A DNA stretch of 64,000 nt from Mycobacterium interjectum. GTDB taxonomy: Bacteria > Actinomycetota > Actinomycetes > Mycobacteriales > Mycobacteriaceae. Location of the stretch: contig LQPB01000052.1 of assembly GCA_002102225.1 (NCBI GenBank), forward strand, positions 1 through 64,000, read 5' to 3'. The notes beneath the pieces were generated by a model. The model saw only the letters and a list, made by a program, of their open reading frames with translations, was not told the origin of the DNA and did not search any database. Positions 17,812 to 24,748 of this stretch are shown here, piece by piece; the stretch's first letter is position 1; each line of letters opens with the position of its first letter. The position numbers and the translations under genes are program-made.

Positions 17812-19037
17812 TGACCAGGCGGGCGAAGGCCAGGAAGACCGCGGCGACGATCGTAGCCGCCGCAATCGTCAGCTCCGGATGTGCCACGAATGGCCTTGCC
17901 AGCTTGCCCCTTCCGGCCCCCGGCCTCGGTTCGGGCGGCTACACGCTGACCGCGGTATTCTCCAACGCGCTCAACCTACCTATGAAAGCGAAGGTGAAAC
18001 TGGCCGGTGCGGACGTCGGCCAGGTCGAATCTATGGTTGCCCGCAACTACACGGCGGTCACCACCCTGCGCATTCGCGATGACGTACAACTGCCACGCGG
18101 AAGTACCGCCGAATTGCGTACGGCAACACCACTTGGCGACGTGTTCGTGTCGCTTCGGCCGCCCGCGCCGGCTGACCCGAACACGCCGGTGTTGAAGAAC
18201 GGCGACACCATCGGTCTGGGTTCGACAGCGGCAGCCGCGACCGTTGAATCGGTGCTCAGCTCGGCCGCGATCCTGGTCAACGGCGGCGCGGTGCGCAACT
18301 TCACCAACATCATCAACGGTTTCGGGAGGGCGACCGGCAACCAGGGCCAGGCGTTCGGAGACCTGATCCGCAAGTCCGACCAGCTGGTCGGGACGCTCAA
18401 CTCCCGGTCCGACCAGATCTCGTCCGCACTGACCGAACTATCCGGCCTTTCAAGGCAACTCGACATCAAGAACCACGCCATCACCGAACTGATGGGGGCG
18501 GCCAGCCCCGCCACCTCGGCTCTGTCCGCCAACACCACTGAGCTCTCGGACCTGGTCAAGCAAGCCGGTGATACCGCTCGGTTGCTGGGCAGGTTCCCGT
18601 CGATCGGAGGAACCGACACCAGCGGCCGCAGCTTGATCCGCGACCTGAACACGATCGCCAGGGCCGCCAACGACGTTGCAGTAAGTCCGGACACGAGTCT
18701 GCTGGCCTTGAACCGGCTAATCGGCCCGATGGTCAAAACCACAGCGGGGAACTCGATTTCGGTGCACGTCAGCGTGGACAAACTGGCGCTCGGATCGATC
18801 CCCGACATCGGATTCCCCGGCGACATAGGCCTGCATGGACCGCACCGATACAACTGGAACCAGCTCATCGGCACCTTCAAATACACCCTGTGGCGTCTGC
18901 AGGAACGTGTGGTCGGCCGAGGCCCGAACTCCCCGCAGGTTCCCGTCATACCGGACCCCATCATCCCCGGCCAGATCGATATCGTCCCCGGTCCTCCCCC
19001 GCCTGCACCGAGCCCGCCGCCGGAGCCCCAGCGATGA
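17808..19037 (+). CDS. mceE: MceE lipoprotein (LprK-type)
   Basis: 409 residues. The start is one of two adjacent ATGs at 17808 and 17811, and the first gives the usual ATGA overlap with MceD. The N-terminus is a lipoprotein signal: basic RRAKARK, a hydrophobic stretch and a lipobox ending SSGC, so Cys25 would be acylated and the protein anchored to the outer face of the membrane, as known for MceE/LprK. The MCE domain has NALNLPMKAKVKLAGADVGQV and LRTATPLGDVFVSL. The tail is Pro-rich. ATGA overlap with MceF. Confidence 0.95.
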   Translation: MMTRRAKARKTAATIVAAAIVSSGCATNGLASLPLPAPGLGSGGYTLTAVFSNALNLPMKAKVKLAGADVGQVESMVARNYTAVTTLRIRDDVQLPRGSTAELRTATPLGDVFVSLRPPAPADPNTPVLKNGDTIGLGSTAAAATVESVLSSAAILVNGGAVRNFTNIINGFGRATGNQGQAFGDLIRKSDQLVGTLNSRSDQISSALTELSGLSRQLDIKNHAITELMGAASPATSALSANTTELSDLVKQAGDTARLLGRFPSIGGTDTSGRSLIRDLNTIARAANDVAVSPDTSLLALNRLIGPMVKTTAGNSISVHVSVDKLALGSIPDIGFPGDIGLHGPHRYNWNQLIGTFKYTLWRLQERVVGRGPNSPQVPVIPDPIIPGQIDIVPGPPPPAPSPPPEPQR

Positions 19038-20293
19038 CCCGAGCAGTCGCCGGCCTCGCCGATGTCGTGGTCCGAGTAGTGCGGGCAGGCCACCGGCAAC
19101 AGATTTGGCTGTCGGTAGCGGGATTGGTGCTCACCTTGATCGTGGCGACCGCTTACCTGCTCGTCGGCGGGTTGCGAGTGACGCCGTTCGCATCGTCCTA
19201 CAGGGTCACCGTGCAGTTGCCGGAATCCGGCGGCTTGCTGCCCCATCAGGATGTCTCCCTGCGCGGTGTGCGAATCGGACGTGTCGAGTCGCTGCAGATC
19301 ACCGGCAGGGGCGTGGATGCCGTCGCCAACATCACGTCAAGCGTGCGGATACCGGCGAGCAGCGTCGCGCACGTGTCGGCGCTATCGCCCGCAGGCGAGC
19401 AATACATCAATTTCGAAGCCGAATCCGACGCGGGGCCTTATCTGCACGACGGCAGCGTCCTCGCGCTCGACCGTACTAGCGTCCCGGTCAGCTTGGCGCA
19501 GTTGCTCGGCGACGCCGACGGAATGCTGGCACAGGTCGATCCACACAAGGTCGAGTCGATCAAGAAGGAACTCAGCCTCAGCAAGGAGGGACCCGGGAAG
19601 TTGGCTGCCATCATCGACGGCGGCACGTTCCTGCTATCGACGCTCGATTCGGTGCTACCCCAAACAACCAGCATCCTCAAGACCAGCCGCATAGTGCTCA
19701 CCCTGGCGAGCGACAAGAATGCCGGCCTCGCCGCCACCACCACCGAACTCAACCGAACGCTGGCCGGCGTCGCCGGAATGCAAAGCGGCTACCGGCGTTT
19801 AACCGGGCAGACACCCCAAACACTTTCGGCCGTCGACAACCTTTTCGCCGACAATTCCGACACCATGGTGCAGTTGCTGGGCAGCATGGCCACCATGTCG
19901 CAGCTGCTCTACTTGCGCGTGCCCGCGCTCAACGCGCTGTTCCCCGACTACCGTGGTTCGGTGCTGGACGCCATGGCAAGTTCGTTCCACGACCATGGCG
20001 TCTGGGCGACGGCGAGTCTCTACCCGCGATATGTCTGCGACTACGGCACGCCGTCGCATCCGCCTTCTTCCGCCGACTACTACGAGCCGTTCATGTACAC
20101 CTACTGCCGCGACGACGATCCCGGAGTCGGTATCCGTGCGGCCAAGAACGCGCCACGGCCCGGAGGCGACGACACCGCAGGACCGCCACCTGGCGCGGAT
20201 CTGGGACGCAGAACAGATCCAACACCGCGGGGCCGCTTCACGATTCCGACTCCCTACGGCGGCCCGGCCCTGCCGATCGAACCGCCGCACTGA
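19034..20293 (+). CDS. mceF: MceF
   Basis: 419 residues starting MTRAVAGLADVVVRVVRAG. Membrane helix at about 28-48 (LSVAGLVLTLIVATAYLLVGG), then the MCE domain (PESGGLLPHQDVSLRGVRIGRV, VSALSPAGEQYINFEAES), a long helical region, and a Cys-containing segment (YVCDYGTPSHPPSS, YTYCRDDD). The low-complexity Pro/Arg tail ends in IEPPH. Last of the six Mce tunnel proteins in the operon, followed 31 bases later by the Mce-associated gene. Confidence 0.95.
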   Translation: MTRAVAGLADVVVRVVRAGHRQQIWLSVAGLVLTLIVATAYLLVGGLRVTPFASSYRVTVQLPESGGLLPHQDVSLRGVRIGRVESLQITGRGVDAVANITSSVRIPASSVAHVSALSPAGEQYINFEAESDAGPYLHDGSVLALDRTSVPVSLAQLLGDADGMLAQVDPHKVESIKKELSLSKEGPGKLAAIIDGGTFLLSTLDSVLPQTTSILKTSRIVLTLASDKNAGLAATTTELNRTLAGVAGMQSGYRRLTGQTPQTLSAVDNLFADNSDTMVQLLGSMATMSQLLYLRVPALNALFPDYRGSVLDAMASSFHDHGVWATASLYPRYVCDYGTPSHPPSSADYYEPFMYTYCRDDDPGVGIRAAKNAPRPGGDDTAGPPPGADLGRRTDPTPRGRFTIPTPYGGPALPIEPPH

Positions 20294-20324
20294 GACCGAC
20301 CCAGCCCAGCACAAGGAGATGATT

Positions 20325-21035
20325 ATGGCCGTGACAACCGATACCGAGGACGAAAAGTCGGAAACCACAATCGAAGACATCGGGGCTGAAGACAGCGATG
20401 TTGAAGACGCCGAAGCGCAAGAGGAAGCCGTCGAGGAAACGGCCGAAGCCGAAGACAACGGTGCGGCCAAGGACTACCCCTTGGGCGGGACCGACGACTC
20501 CGGTGAACAGAAAACGCTTCTCGGGGCGGACGAACCCAGAAGCTGGAGGCGACGGCCATGGGGGCAATACCTTCGTCGCAGCATACTGCCGGTGTTACTC
20601 GTTGCGTCTCTTGCGATTTCCGGCTTCCTCGGATGGAAACAGTGGCAAGAGCACCAGGTGGAACTGGCCGGCCAGCAGGCCCAACAAGCGGCGGTCAAGT
20701 ACGCCGAGGTGCTGACCAGCATCGATTCCAACAACGTCGACCAGAACTTCCGTCAGGTCCTCGATGGCGCAACCGGCGAGTTCAAGGACATGTACACCCA
20801 GTCCAGCGTGCAGCTTCGACAGCTGCTAATCGACAACAAGGCGACCGCGCACGGGGTGGTGGTGGACTCGGCGATCGCCTCCGAATCCCCGAATAAGGTT
20901 GTGGTGCTGGTCTTTGTCGACCAGACCGTGACCAACATGGCTGCGCCCGATCCGCGCATCGACCGCAGCAGAATCAAGATGACCATGGAGAAGGTCGACG
21001 GCCGCTGGCGGGCAAGCAAAGTCCAGCTGCTCTAA
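20325..21035 (+). CDS. Mce-associated membrane protein (Mam type)
   Basis: 236 residues from the ATG at 20325, which has AAGGAG at a good 6-base spacing; the ATG six bases earlier lies too close to it. The first 75 residues are extremely acidic (runs of Glu/Asp). A basic RRRPWGQYLRR and one membrane helix (ILPVLLVASLAISGFLGW) follow, then a compact VirB8/NTF2-like extracellular domain ending in DGRWRASKVQLL. Proteins of this kind follow mceF in mycobacterial mce operons and stabilise or accompany the transporter. Confidence 0.9.
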   Translation: MAVTTDTEDEKSETTIEDIGAEDSDVEDAEAQEEAVEETAEAEDNGAAKDYPLGGTDDSGEQKTLLGADEPRSWRRRPWGQYLRRSILPVLLVASLAISGFLGWKQWQEHQVELAGQQAQQAAVKYAEVLTSIDSNNVDQNFRQVLDGATGEFKDMYTQSSVQLRQLLIDNKATAHGVVVDSAIASESPNKVVVLVFVDQTVTNMAAPDPRIDRSRIKMTMEKVDGRWRASKVQLL

Positions 21036-21050
21036 TCGTTCGGAGCAAGG

Positions 21051-21821
21051 ATGCTGATCGCAAAAGTCATCGCAACATCGGTATTGGTCGCGGCGACAAC
21101 CGTTCTCGATGCGGGTGCAGCGCACGCATCCGCGCAGTCATTTTGCGGCGAGCTCGGTGGAAACTGGGACGGCCTGTATTGCCACACCTCGGTGACCTCC
21201 GAACGCAATGCCCTGCGCGACATCAAGGTCGCTGTGCCGGACGACCTCGTCGACAACCCGACCACGGGTCCGGTGGTGCGCGATTATCTGCGCACCCTCG
21301 TCAACAATTGGAGGACCGCCGGAGCCCACATGGTCGCGGACAGCTTCGGCGAGGAAAATTATCAAGTGTTCCAGCACGGCAGCCTGCTCAGCGTGGTGTT
21401 CCACGAGGATTACCACGCCGACGGGCCCAAGCCCAACAATGCCTACCGCACGTTCACGTTCGACATGGCACGAGGCAGGCGACTACAGCTGTCGGACCTC
21501 ACCACGGCAGATCCCCTCACCGCCATCCCCCCGCTGGGTGCGCCGTTCATCCAAACCGCGCTCGACCAGGCCCCGCCACCCCACGATCCGGGCAGCTACC
21601 CGTTCGTCTTCGACCGCTGGACTCCCGACAAGGTCTACTCGGGCGCATACAAAGCCTGGGCGCTGACCCCCAATGAGCTGATTCTCTACATGCCCGACTA
21701 CCCGGTGGCGCACGACGAGCCGATCAACTTCGCGCCGGGAGCCCTGCAGTGGTTCATGGACGGGGGCAGCGTAAAAGCGCACATCCCGCTGTCAGCCCTG
21801 GCCCCCGTGCTGCGCATCTAA
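21051..21821 (+). CDS. MPT64-like secreted protein (DUF3298/RsiV-type domain)
   Basis: 256 residues with a signal peptide (MLIAKVIATSVLVAATTVLDAGAAHA). The mature part begins with paired cysteines (SFCGELGGNWDGLYCHT). A DUF3298-like domain lies at about 135-235, including YRTFTFDMARGRRLQLSDL and ELILYMPDYPVAHDEP. This fold is shared with the secreted antigen MPT64 and with anti-sigma RsiV domains. Similar proteins lie at the ends of some mce operons. It starts 15 bases after the Mce-associated gene and ends at a hairpin, so it is probably the last operon gene. Confidence 0.85.
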   Translation: MLIAKVIATSVLVAATTVLDAGAAHASAQSFCGELGGNWDGLYCHTSVTSERNALRDIKVAVPDDLVDNPTTGPVVRDYLRTLVNNWRTAGAHMVADSFGEENYQVFQHGSLLSVVFHEDYHADGPKPNNAYRTFTFDMARGRRLQLSDLTTADPLTAIPPLGAPFIQTALDQAPPPHDPGSYPFVFDRWTPDKVYSGAYKAWALTPNELILYMPDYPVAHDEPINFAPGALQWFMDGGSVKAHIPLSALAPVLRI

Positions 21822-22213
21822 ACACTTGCCGGCCCGCCAGGTGTCAGCGTTGCCGGCCTTCCACCCTGGATGCTGTACTCCTTGAGCGCTTCATCCGGGA
21901 ATCCGCATCTATCGAACGTGACGATCACTTCGGCCGTCTCTCGTACGGCGGCAGCGAGGACGTGTCTGTCCTCGTTGTTCTTCATCACAGGAATTAGGTC
22001 CCGGTAGCCCGTGATCTCGGCGTCAACGAAATTTTCCTGCATCAGTGTTAGACGCCGATCGGCTTTGTCCGCTTCTCCACCATGGTTCTGCGTGTCTCGG
22101 CCAGGATGTCCGACGACCACAACGGCCTTTAGGTCTGTTCATCCGCCAGCCGGAGCAGCATATCGGCCAGCGGGTACGGCGCAAGCACACGTCGCCGGTC
22201 ATGGGCGATGTTG
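21818..22213 (-). pseudogene. Broken PIN-domain (VapC-like) gene
   Basis: Reading the minus strand, one frame gives VLAPYPLADMLLRLADEQT, a TAA (22129-22131), then RPLWSSDILAETRRTMVEK. A second frame continues KADRRLTLMQENFVDAEITGY ... NNEDRHVLAAAVRETAEVIVTF ... GFPDEALKEYSI. Joined, these form an almost full PIN-domain protein with the conserved DRHVLAAAV core. The gene has a nonsense codon and a frameshift near 22075, and the first catalytic Asp region (DRRRVLAPY) is degraded. PIN domains are metal-dependent RNases, often toxins; no antitoxin gene is seen. Not expected to be functional. Confidence 0.7.
21822..21844 (+). terminator. Hairpin after the mce operon
   Basis: Immediately after the MPT64-like stop, ACACTTG pairs with CAGGTGT (7 bp including one G-T) around a 9-base GC-rich loop. 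There is no U-tract, which is common for mycobacterial terminators. It could also be the 3' end signal of the convergent broken PIN gene, which ends at the same place. Confidence 0.4.
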
Positions 22214-22519
22214 AACCGGCACCCGACGACGGCCCTTTCTAATTAGATGGGCTCAAATCCAGTTGTTGGTTGCAACGGGCAGGTGCCTTCGCGGGCATCC
22301 GCGAGTTGAGCAGTGAGCTGTCTAGGAGCGCAATCTATTTCAGACTGAAACATGTTAAGCGTCCTCTAAGGTTGAGCATGTAAAACGAGGGCCCGTGAAG
22401 CTGCGATGTTTATCTAGGCGCCATGACTGGCGGCATGACGACGTTGCGCAAGAAGGTCGGGGGCGCGCATTGCGGAACCTCGAAGTGGTTTCCCTACCAA
22501 TGAGCAGACAGGGGCGCCC

Positions 22520-22774
22520 ATGAGTACACCGCCCGAGGTCAAGGCGCTCATCGAAGCCCTCGCCGGCGACATTTACGAAGCTTTCCTCGCTAATGCTGCG
22601 TGGGATGGCGAAGAACACGAGAACCATCCCCGCGCGGTGGGGGCGGCGAGGTTCTTGTCACGCCACCTCGTCAAGAGGGGATGGGGGCGAGCGCAGATCG
22701 AGTTGCCGAAATGCCCGTATGGAACACCGATTTGCTTCGATCCGGAACCGCACACGTTGTGCATGAAAAGCTAG
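22520..22774 (+). CDS. Small protein of unknown function
   Basis: 84 residues, MSTPPEVKALIEALAGDIYEAF at the start, mixed charged/hydrophobic composition with three predicted helices. The C-terminal ELPKCPYGTPICFDPEPHTLCMKS holds three cysteines that might bind metal. Only a weak purine-rich stretch (AGGGGCG) precedes the ATG. It overlaps the end of the opposite-strand relic by 4 bases. The 300 bases before it (22216-22519) hold nothing recognisable. Composition favours a real gene, but no family was recognised. Confidence 0.5.
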   Translation: MSTPPEVKALIEALAGDIYEAFLANAAWDGEEHENHPRAVGAARFLSRHLVKRGWGRAQIELPKCPYGTPICFDPEPHTLCMKS

Positions 22775-23046
22775 CCGTCGGACTGTTGCGCGGCCATCGT
22801 GTTCGACGGTAAAGAGGTCGCTTCGATGCCTTCGTATTGCGTGTTGCATTCAACGGTCCACGGCCCCCACGTGCCCCCACCCAAGTCGGTGATCTTCGCC
22901 GCGACGTTGCCGCTTGCACCTGTGACGAACGGTCCGACCGTCCAGGGTCCCGCCGCCCTGTGGTGAAGGCCCCGTTAGCGGACGTGGGTTGCGGGAAGGC
23001 GAGTGTCACTGTGCCGTCTTTGTTGATCGTCGCGACGGGCGCAGCG
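22771..23046 (-). pseudogene. Frame-broken coding relic of unknown family
   Basis: On the minus strand one frame reads ATINKDGTVTLAFPQPTSANGAFT (about 23035-22965). The next frame then continues GPWTVGPFVTGASGNVAAKI, then TDLGGGTWGPWTVECNTQYEG, to a TAG at 22771. Both parts have protein-like composition, and the second frame is closed by a stop just upstream of the switch. This looks like one gene with a frameshift near 22970. The first part begins directly after the 3' end of the split tRNA-Thr. Family not recognised; repeated G-W-T-V motifs hint at a beta-rich secreted or phage structural protein. Confidence 0.4.
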
Positions 23047-23050
23047 TCGG

Positions 23051-23097
23051 AGCCCCCTGTCAGGATTGAGCTGACGACCGCTCGCTCACCAGGCGCT
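23051..23097 (-). pseudogene. 3' half of a split tRNA-Thr gene
   Basis: Read on the minus strand: loop CTGGTGA, anticodon-stem 3' strand GCGAG (23085-23081), variable CGGTC, T-arm GTCAG/CTCAATC/CTGAC (23075-23059), acceptor strand AGGGGGC (23058-23052) and discriminator T. The acceptor and anticodon strands pair perfectly (7 and 5 bp) with the orphan 5' half at 23831-23802, so both were once one tRNA. T54 is C and the encoded CCA is CCG, so it is decaying. Confidence 0.75.
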
Positions 23098-23199
23098 CCT
23101 TCCGCGAGTTTCGGCCCGGCATGACGACACGACCGCGCTGCCGGCCAGCACATCCGCCGGCTTGGGTCGGCGCGCAGCTCCGACGGAACCACCCCGTCG

Positions 23200-23205
23200 T
23201 AGAAT
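23200..23205 (+). promoter_or_regulatory. Possible -10 hexamer for the tRNA-Thr gene
   Basis: TAGAAT fits the mycobacterial TANNNT -10 pattern and ends 26 bases before the mature tRNA 5' end. No matching -35 element was found. The HNH gene follows the tRNA closely and could share this promoter. Confidence 0.35.
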
Positions 23206-23231
23206 CCTCATGGCTCATTGAGCCGGCCCCG

Positions 23232-23307
23232 GCCGCGTTAGCTCAGTTGGTAGAGCGTCGCTCTTGTAAAGCGGATGTCGAGAGTTCGAGTCTCTCACGC
23301 GGCTCCA
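23232..23307 (+). tRNA. tRNA-Thr (anticodon TGT)
   Basis: Complete cloverleaf: acceptor GCCGCGT/ACGCGGC (7 perfect pairs), D-arm GCTC/GAGC with loop AGTTGGTA, anticodon stem TCGCT/AGCGG with loop CTTGTAA (anticodon TGT, reads ACA and probably ACG), variable ATGTC, T-arm GAGAG/TTCGAGT/CTCTC, discriminator T and encoded CCA. It is apparently functional. It lies inside the segment that splits another tRNA-Thr, on the opposite strand, directly before an HNH gene. Confidence 0.97.
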
Positions 23308-23341
23308 TTCATGTCGGCATTGAGGGATAGCGTCTGTCCTT

Positions 23342-23749
23342 ATGTCAATGGCCTGTCTCGGGTGCGGAGTCGTTTTCGAAGGCCATCGGCTAAAGGTGTT
23401 CTGCACCAATGCATGCCAGCAGTCACACCGCCGACGCTTGCTTTTGGAGGCCTGGCTCGAGACCGGAGTCTGTGGTCGCACGTCCTACCAGGGCCACTAC
23501 GTCCGGGACTACCTCTATGAGCAGCAGGGGGGTCGTTGTGCGATCTGCGGGATCGAGGACAAGTGGAACGGCGTGACCCTGGCGCTGATCGTCGACCACA
23601 TCAATGGGGACGCAAACAACAGTCGCCGTGAGAATCTGCGGCTCATTTGTCCCAACTGCGACAGCCAGCTGCCGACGTACAAAGCGAGGAATCGCGGCAG
23701 CGGTCGCTACCACCGGCGACTGCGGTACGCCGACGGCAAGTCCTATTGA
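23342..23749 (+). CDS. HNH endonuclease with N-terminal zinc knuckle
   Basis: 135 residues. N-terminal C5-x2-C8 ... C21-x3-C25 forms a probable zinc ribbon for DNA contact. The HNH/beta-beta-alpha-metal nuclease core spans about 57-110: structural Cys pairs C66-x2-C69 and C103-x2-C106, catalytic segment VDHINGD (Asp85, His86) and EN98LRLICPNC. This resembles free-standing phage-type HNH homing endonucleases. The basic C-terminus probably binds DNA. No Shine-Dalgarno precedes the ATG at 23342; the tRNA-Thr ends 34 bases upstream and may share its transcript. All key residues are present, so it looks active, in contrast to the decayed tRNA halves flanking it. Confidence 0.85.
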   Translation: MSMACLGCGVVFEGHRLKVFCTNACQQSHRRRLLLEAWLETGVCGRTSYQGHYVRDYLYEQQGGRCAICGIEDKWNGVTLALIVDHINGDANNSRRENLRLICPNCDSQLPTYKARNRGSGRYHRRLRYADGKSY

Positions 23750-23793
23750 CGCTCCAGCCGCCTGAGCATCCAACTAACGTTCGGCCCGCCCGT

Positions 23794-23831
23794 TTACCAA
23801 GGCGAGTGCTCTACCACTGAGCTAAGGAGGC
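23794..23831 (-). pseudogene. 5' half of the split tRNA-Thr gene
   Basis: On the minus strand: acceptor GCCTCCT, TA, D-arm GCTC-AGTGGTA-GAGC, A, anticodon-stem strand CTCGC, then CTTGGTAA. After this loop the sequence (ACGGGCGGG...) no longer matches a tRNA. Its stem strands pair with the 3' half about 700 bases away. The loop has one base too many, so the original anticodon (GGT is the best reading) is uncertain. Confidence 0.75.
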
Positions 23832-23860
23832 CGGGTAAATCAGGGTGCCAGCCTAGCCGC

Positions 23861-24589
23861 TCACTCCTCGCCTTCGATGATGCGCGTGGAGCGCACCGAC
23901 CGCGGCGACGTACGCCTTCCGGGGCGGCGGCCGGGGAACGGAATCCGGTCGGCGATGTTGCTCAACGGGTTGACCACCATGGTGAGCCCGATGACGGCGT
24001 CCTGCAGGGTGGCAATCGCCGGCTCCAGCGCTTCCATCCCGGGGGTCAGCCGCGCCAGCGTGTCGGCGACGTCGGCGAGCTGGTCCAGCGGACCGCGCTT
24101 GGCCGTCAGCTTGTCGATCAGCCCGCCCTCGGAAAGCAGCCGGTCCGCCAGACCGTCCTCCGACAACACCCGCTCGACCAACCCGTCCTCGTCGAGCAGC
24201 TGGTCGGCCAGCCCGCCGGGTTGCAGGGCGCGCTGCAGCGCGCCGCCCTCGGCGGTCAGCCGGTCGAGCACGCCGCCCTCCGACGTCAGCATGTCCACCA
24301 CCCCGCCCGGGCGTAGGAGTCGGTCGAGCGGCCCGTCGGGCGCCACGGCGCGACCCAGCGGCGCGTCATCGTCGAGCAGCCGGGCCAACCGGTTGGCGCG
24401 GGTGATCGCGTCGTCCAGCCCGAACATGGAGGCCATCGCGTTGGTCCTGGCGTCACTGCCCGCCTCGCCCAGCGCGCGCTTCGCCACGCCCACCGCCGCG
24501 GCGGCGACGGTCAAGCTCGCGTCGGCGGCGGCGAGCCCGGCTCGCGCGGGGGCGGTCGCAAGCGACACGATGTCTTTGGCGAAGTTCAT
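23861..24589 (-). CDS. Rv0756c-like protein with decapeptide repeats
   Basis: 242 residues from the ATG reading MNFAKDIVSLATAPARAG; an in-frame GTG 24 bases upstream is possible. An Ala-rich helical N-terminus is followed (about residues 85-175) by some nine degenerate ten-residue units of the form G-G-L-x-D-x-L-x-x-E, then a hydrophobic stretch (TLQDAVIGLTMVVNPLSNIADRI) and a basic tail (PFPGRRPGRRTSPRSVRSTR). No catalytic motif. It lies divergently upstream of phoP, as Rv0756c does in M. tuberculosis. Unknown function; possibly a membrane-associated structural protein. Confidence 0.85.
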   Translation of the reverse strand: MNFAKDIVSLATAPARAGLAAADASLTVAAAAVGVAKRALGEAGSDARTNAMASMFGLDDAITRANRLARLLDDDAPLGRAVAPDGPLDRLLRPGGVVDMLTSEGGVLDRLTAEGGALQRALQPGGLADQLLDEDGLVERVLSEDGLADRLLSEGGLIDKLTAKRGPLDQLADVADTLARLTPGMEALEPAIATLQDAVIGLTMVVNPLSNIADRIPFPGRRPGRRTSPRSVRSTRIIEGEE

Positions 24590-24748
24590 GCCATCAGAGT
24601 CTATTCGCGACACGGCAGGTAAATCCGCATCATTCCAAGGTCATGCGATGATTCCTGGCAGACTGTTAGCAGACGACTGGCACCGAGCTTTCAGGAATCG
24701 CACAATAATCGGAAAGGCAACGTTCAAACAAAGGGACGGAATTACCTC

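Larger units (their letters stand above)
23099..23793 (+). mobile_element. Candidate tRNA-plus-HNH cassette inserted in a tRNA-Thr anticodon loop
   Basis: About 695 bases lie between the 3' and 5' halves of a broken tRNA-Thr. On the strand opposite to the broken tRNA they carry an intact tRNA-Thr(TGT) and, 34 bases later, an HNH endonuclease gene, and little else. Both tRNA halves retain a version of the anticodon-loop sequence (CGCCTTGGTAA and CGCCTGGTGA), like a short target duplication. No integrase, transposase or terminal inverted repeats are present. The element idea is inference from this geometry. Confidence 0.5.

Noticed and set aside
23051..23831. Group I intron in the tRNA-Thr anticodon loop
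   Set aside because: The site fits tRNA introns, but the inserted genes are on the opposite strand, the tRNA halves have decayed T-loop and loop-length features, and no conserved intron core pairing was recognised.
24614..24748. PhoP autoregulatory direct repeats upstream of phoP
   Set aside because: ATTCC occurs twice 19 bases apart, but no convincing TCACAGC-type tandem boxes were found.
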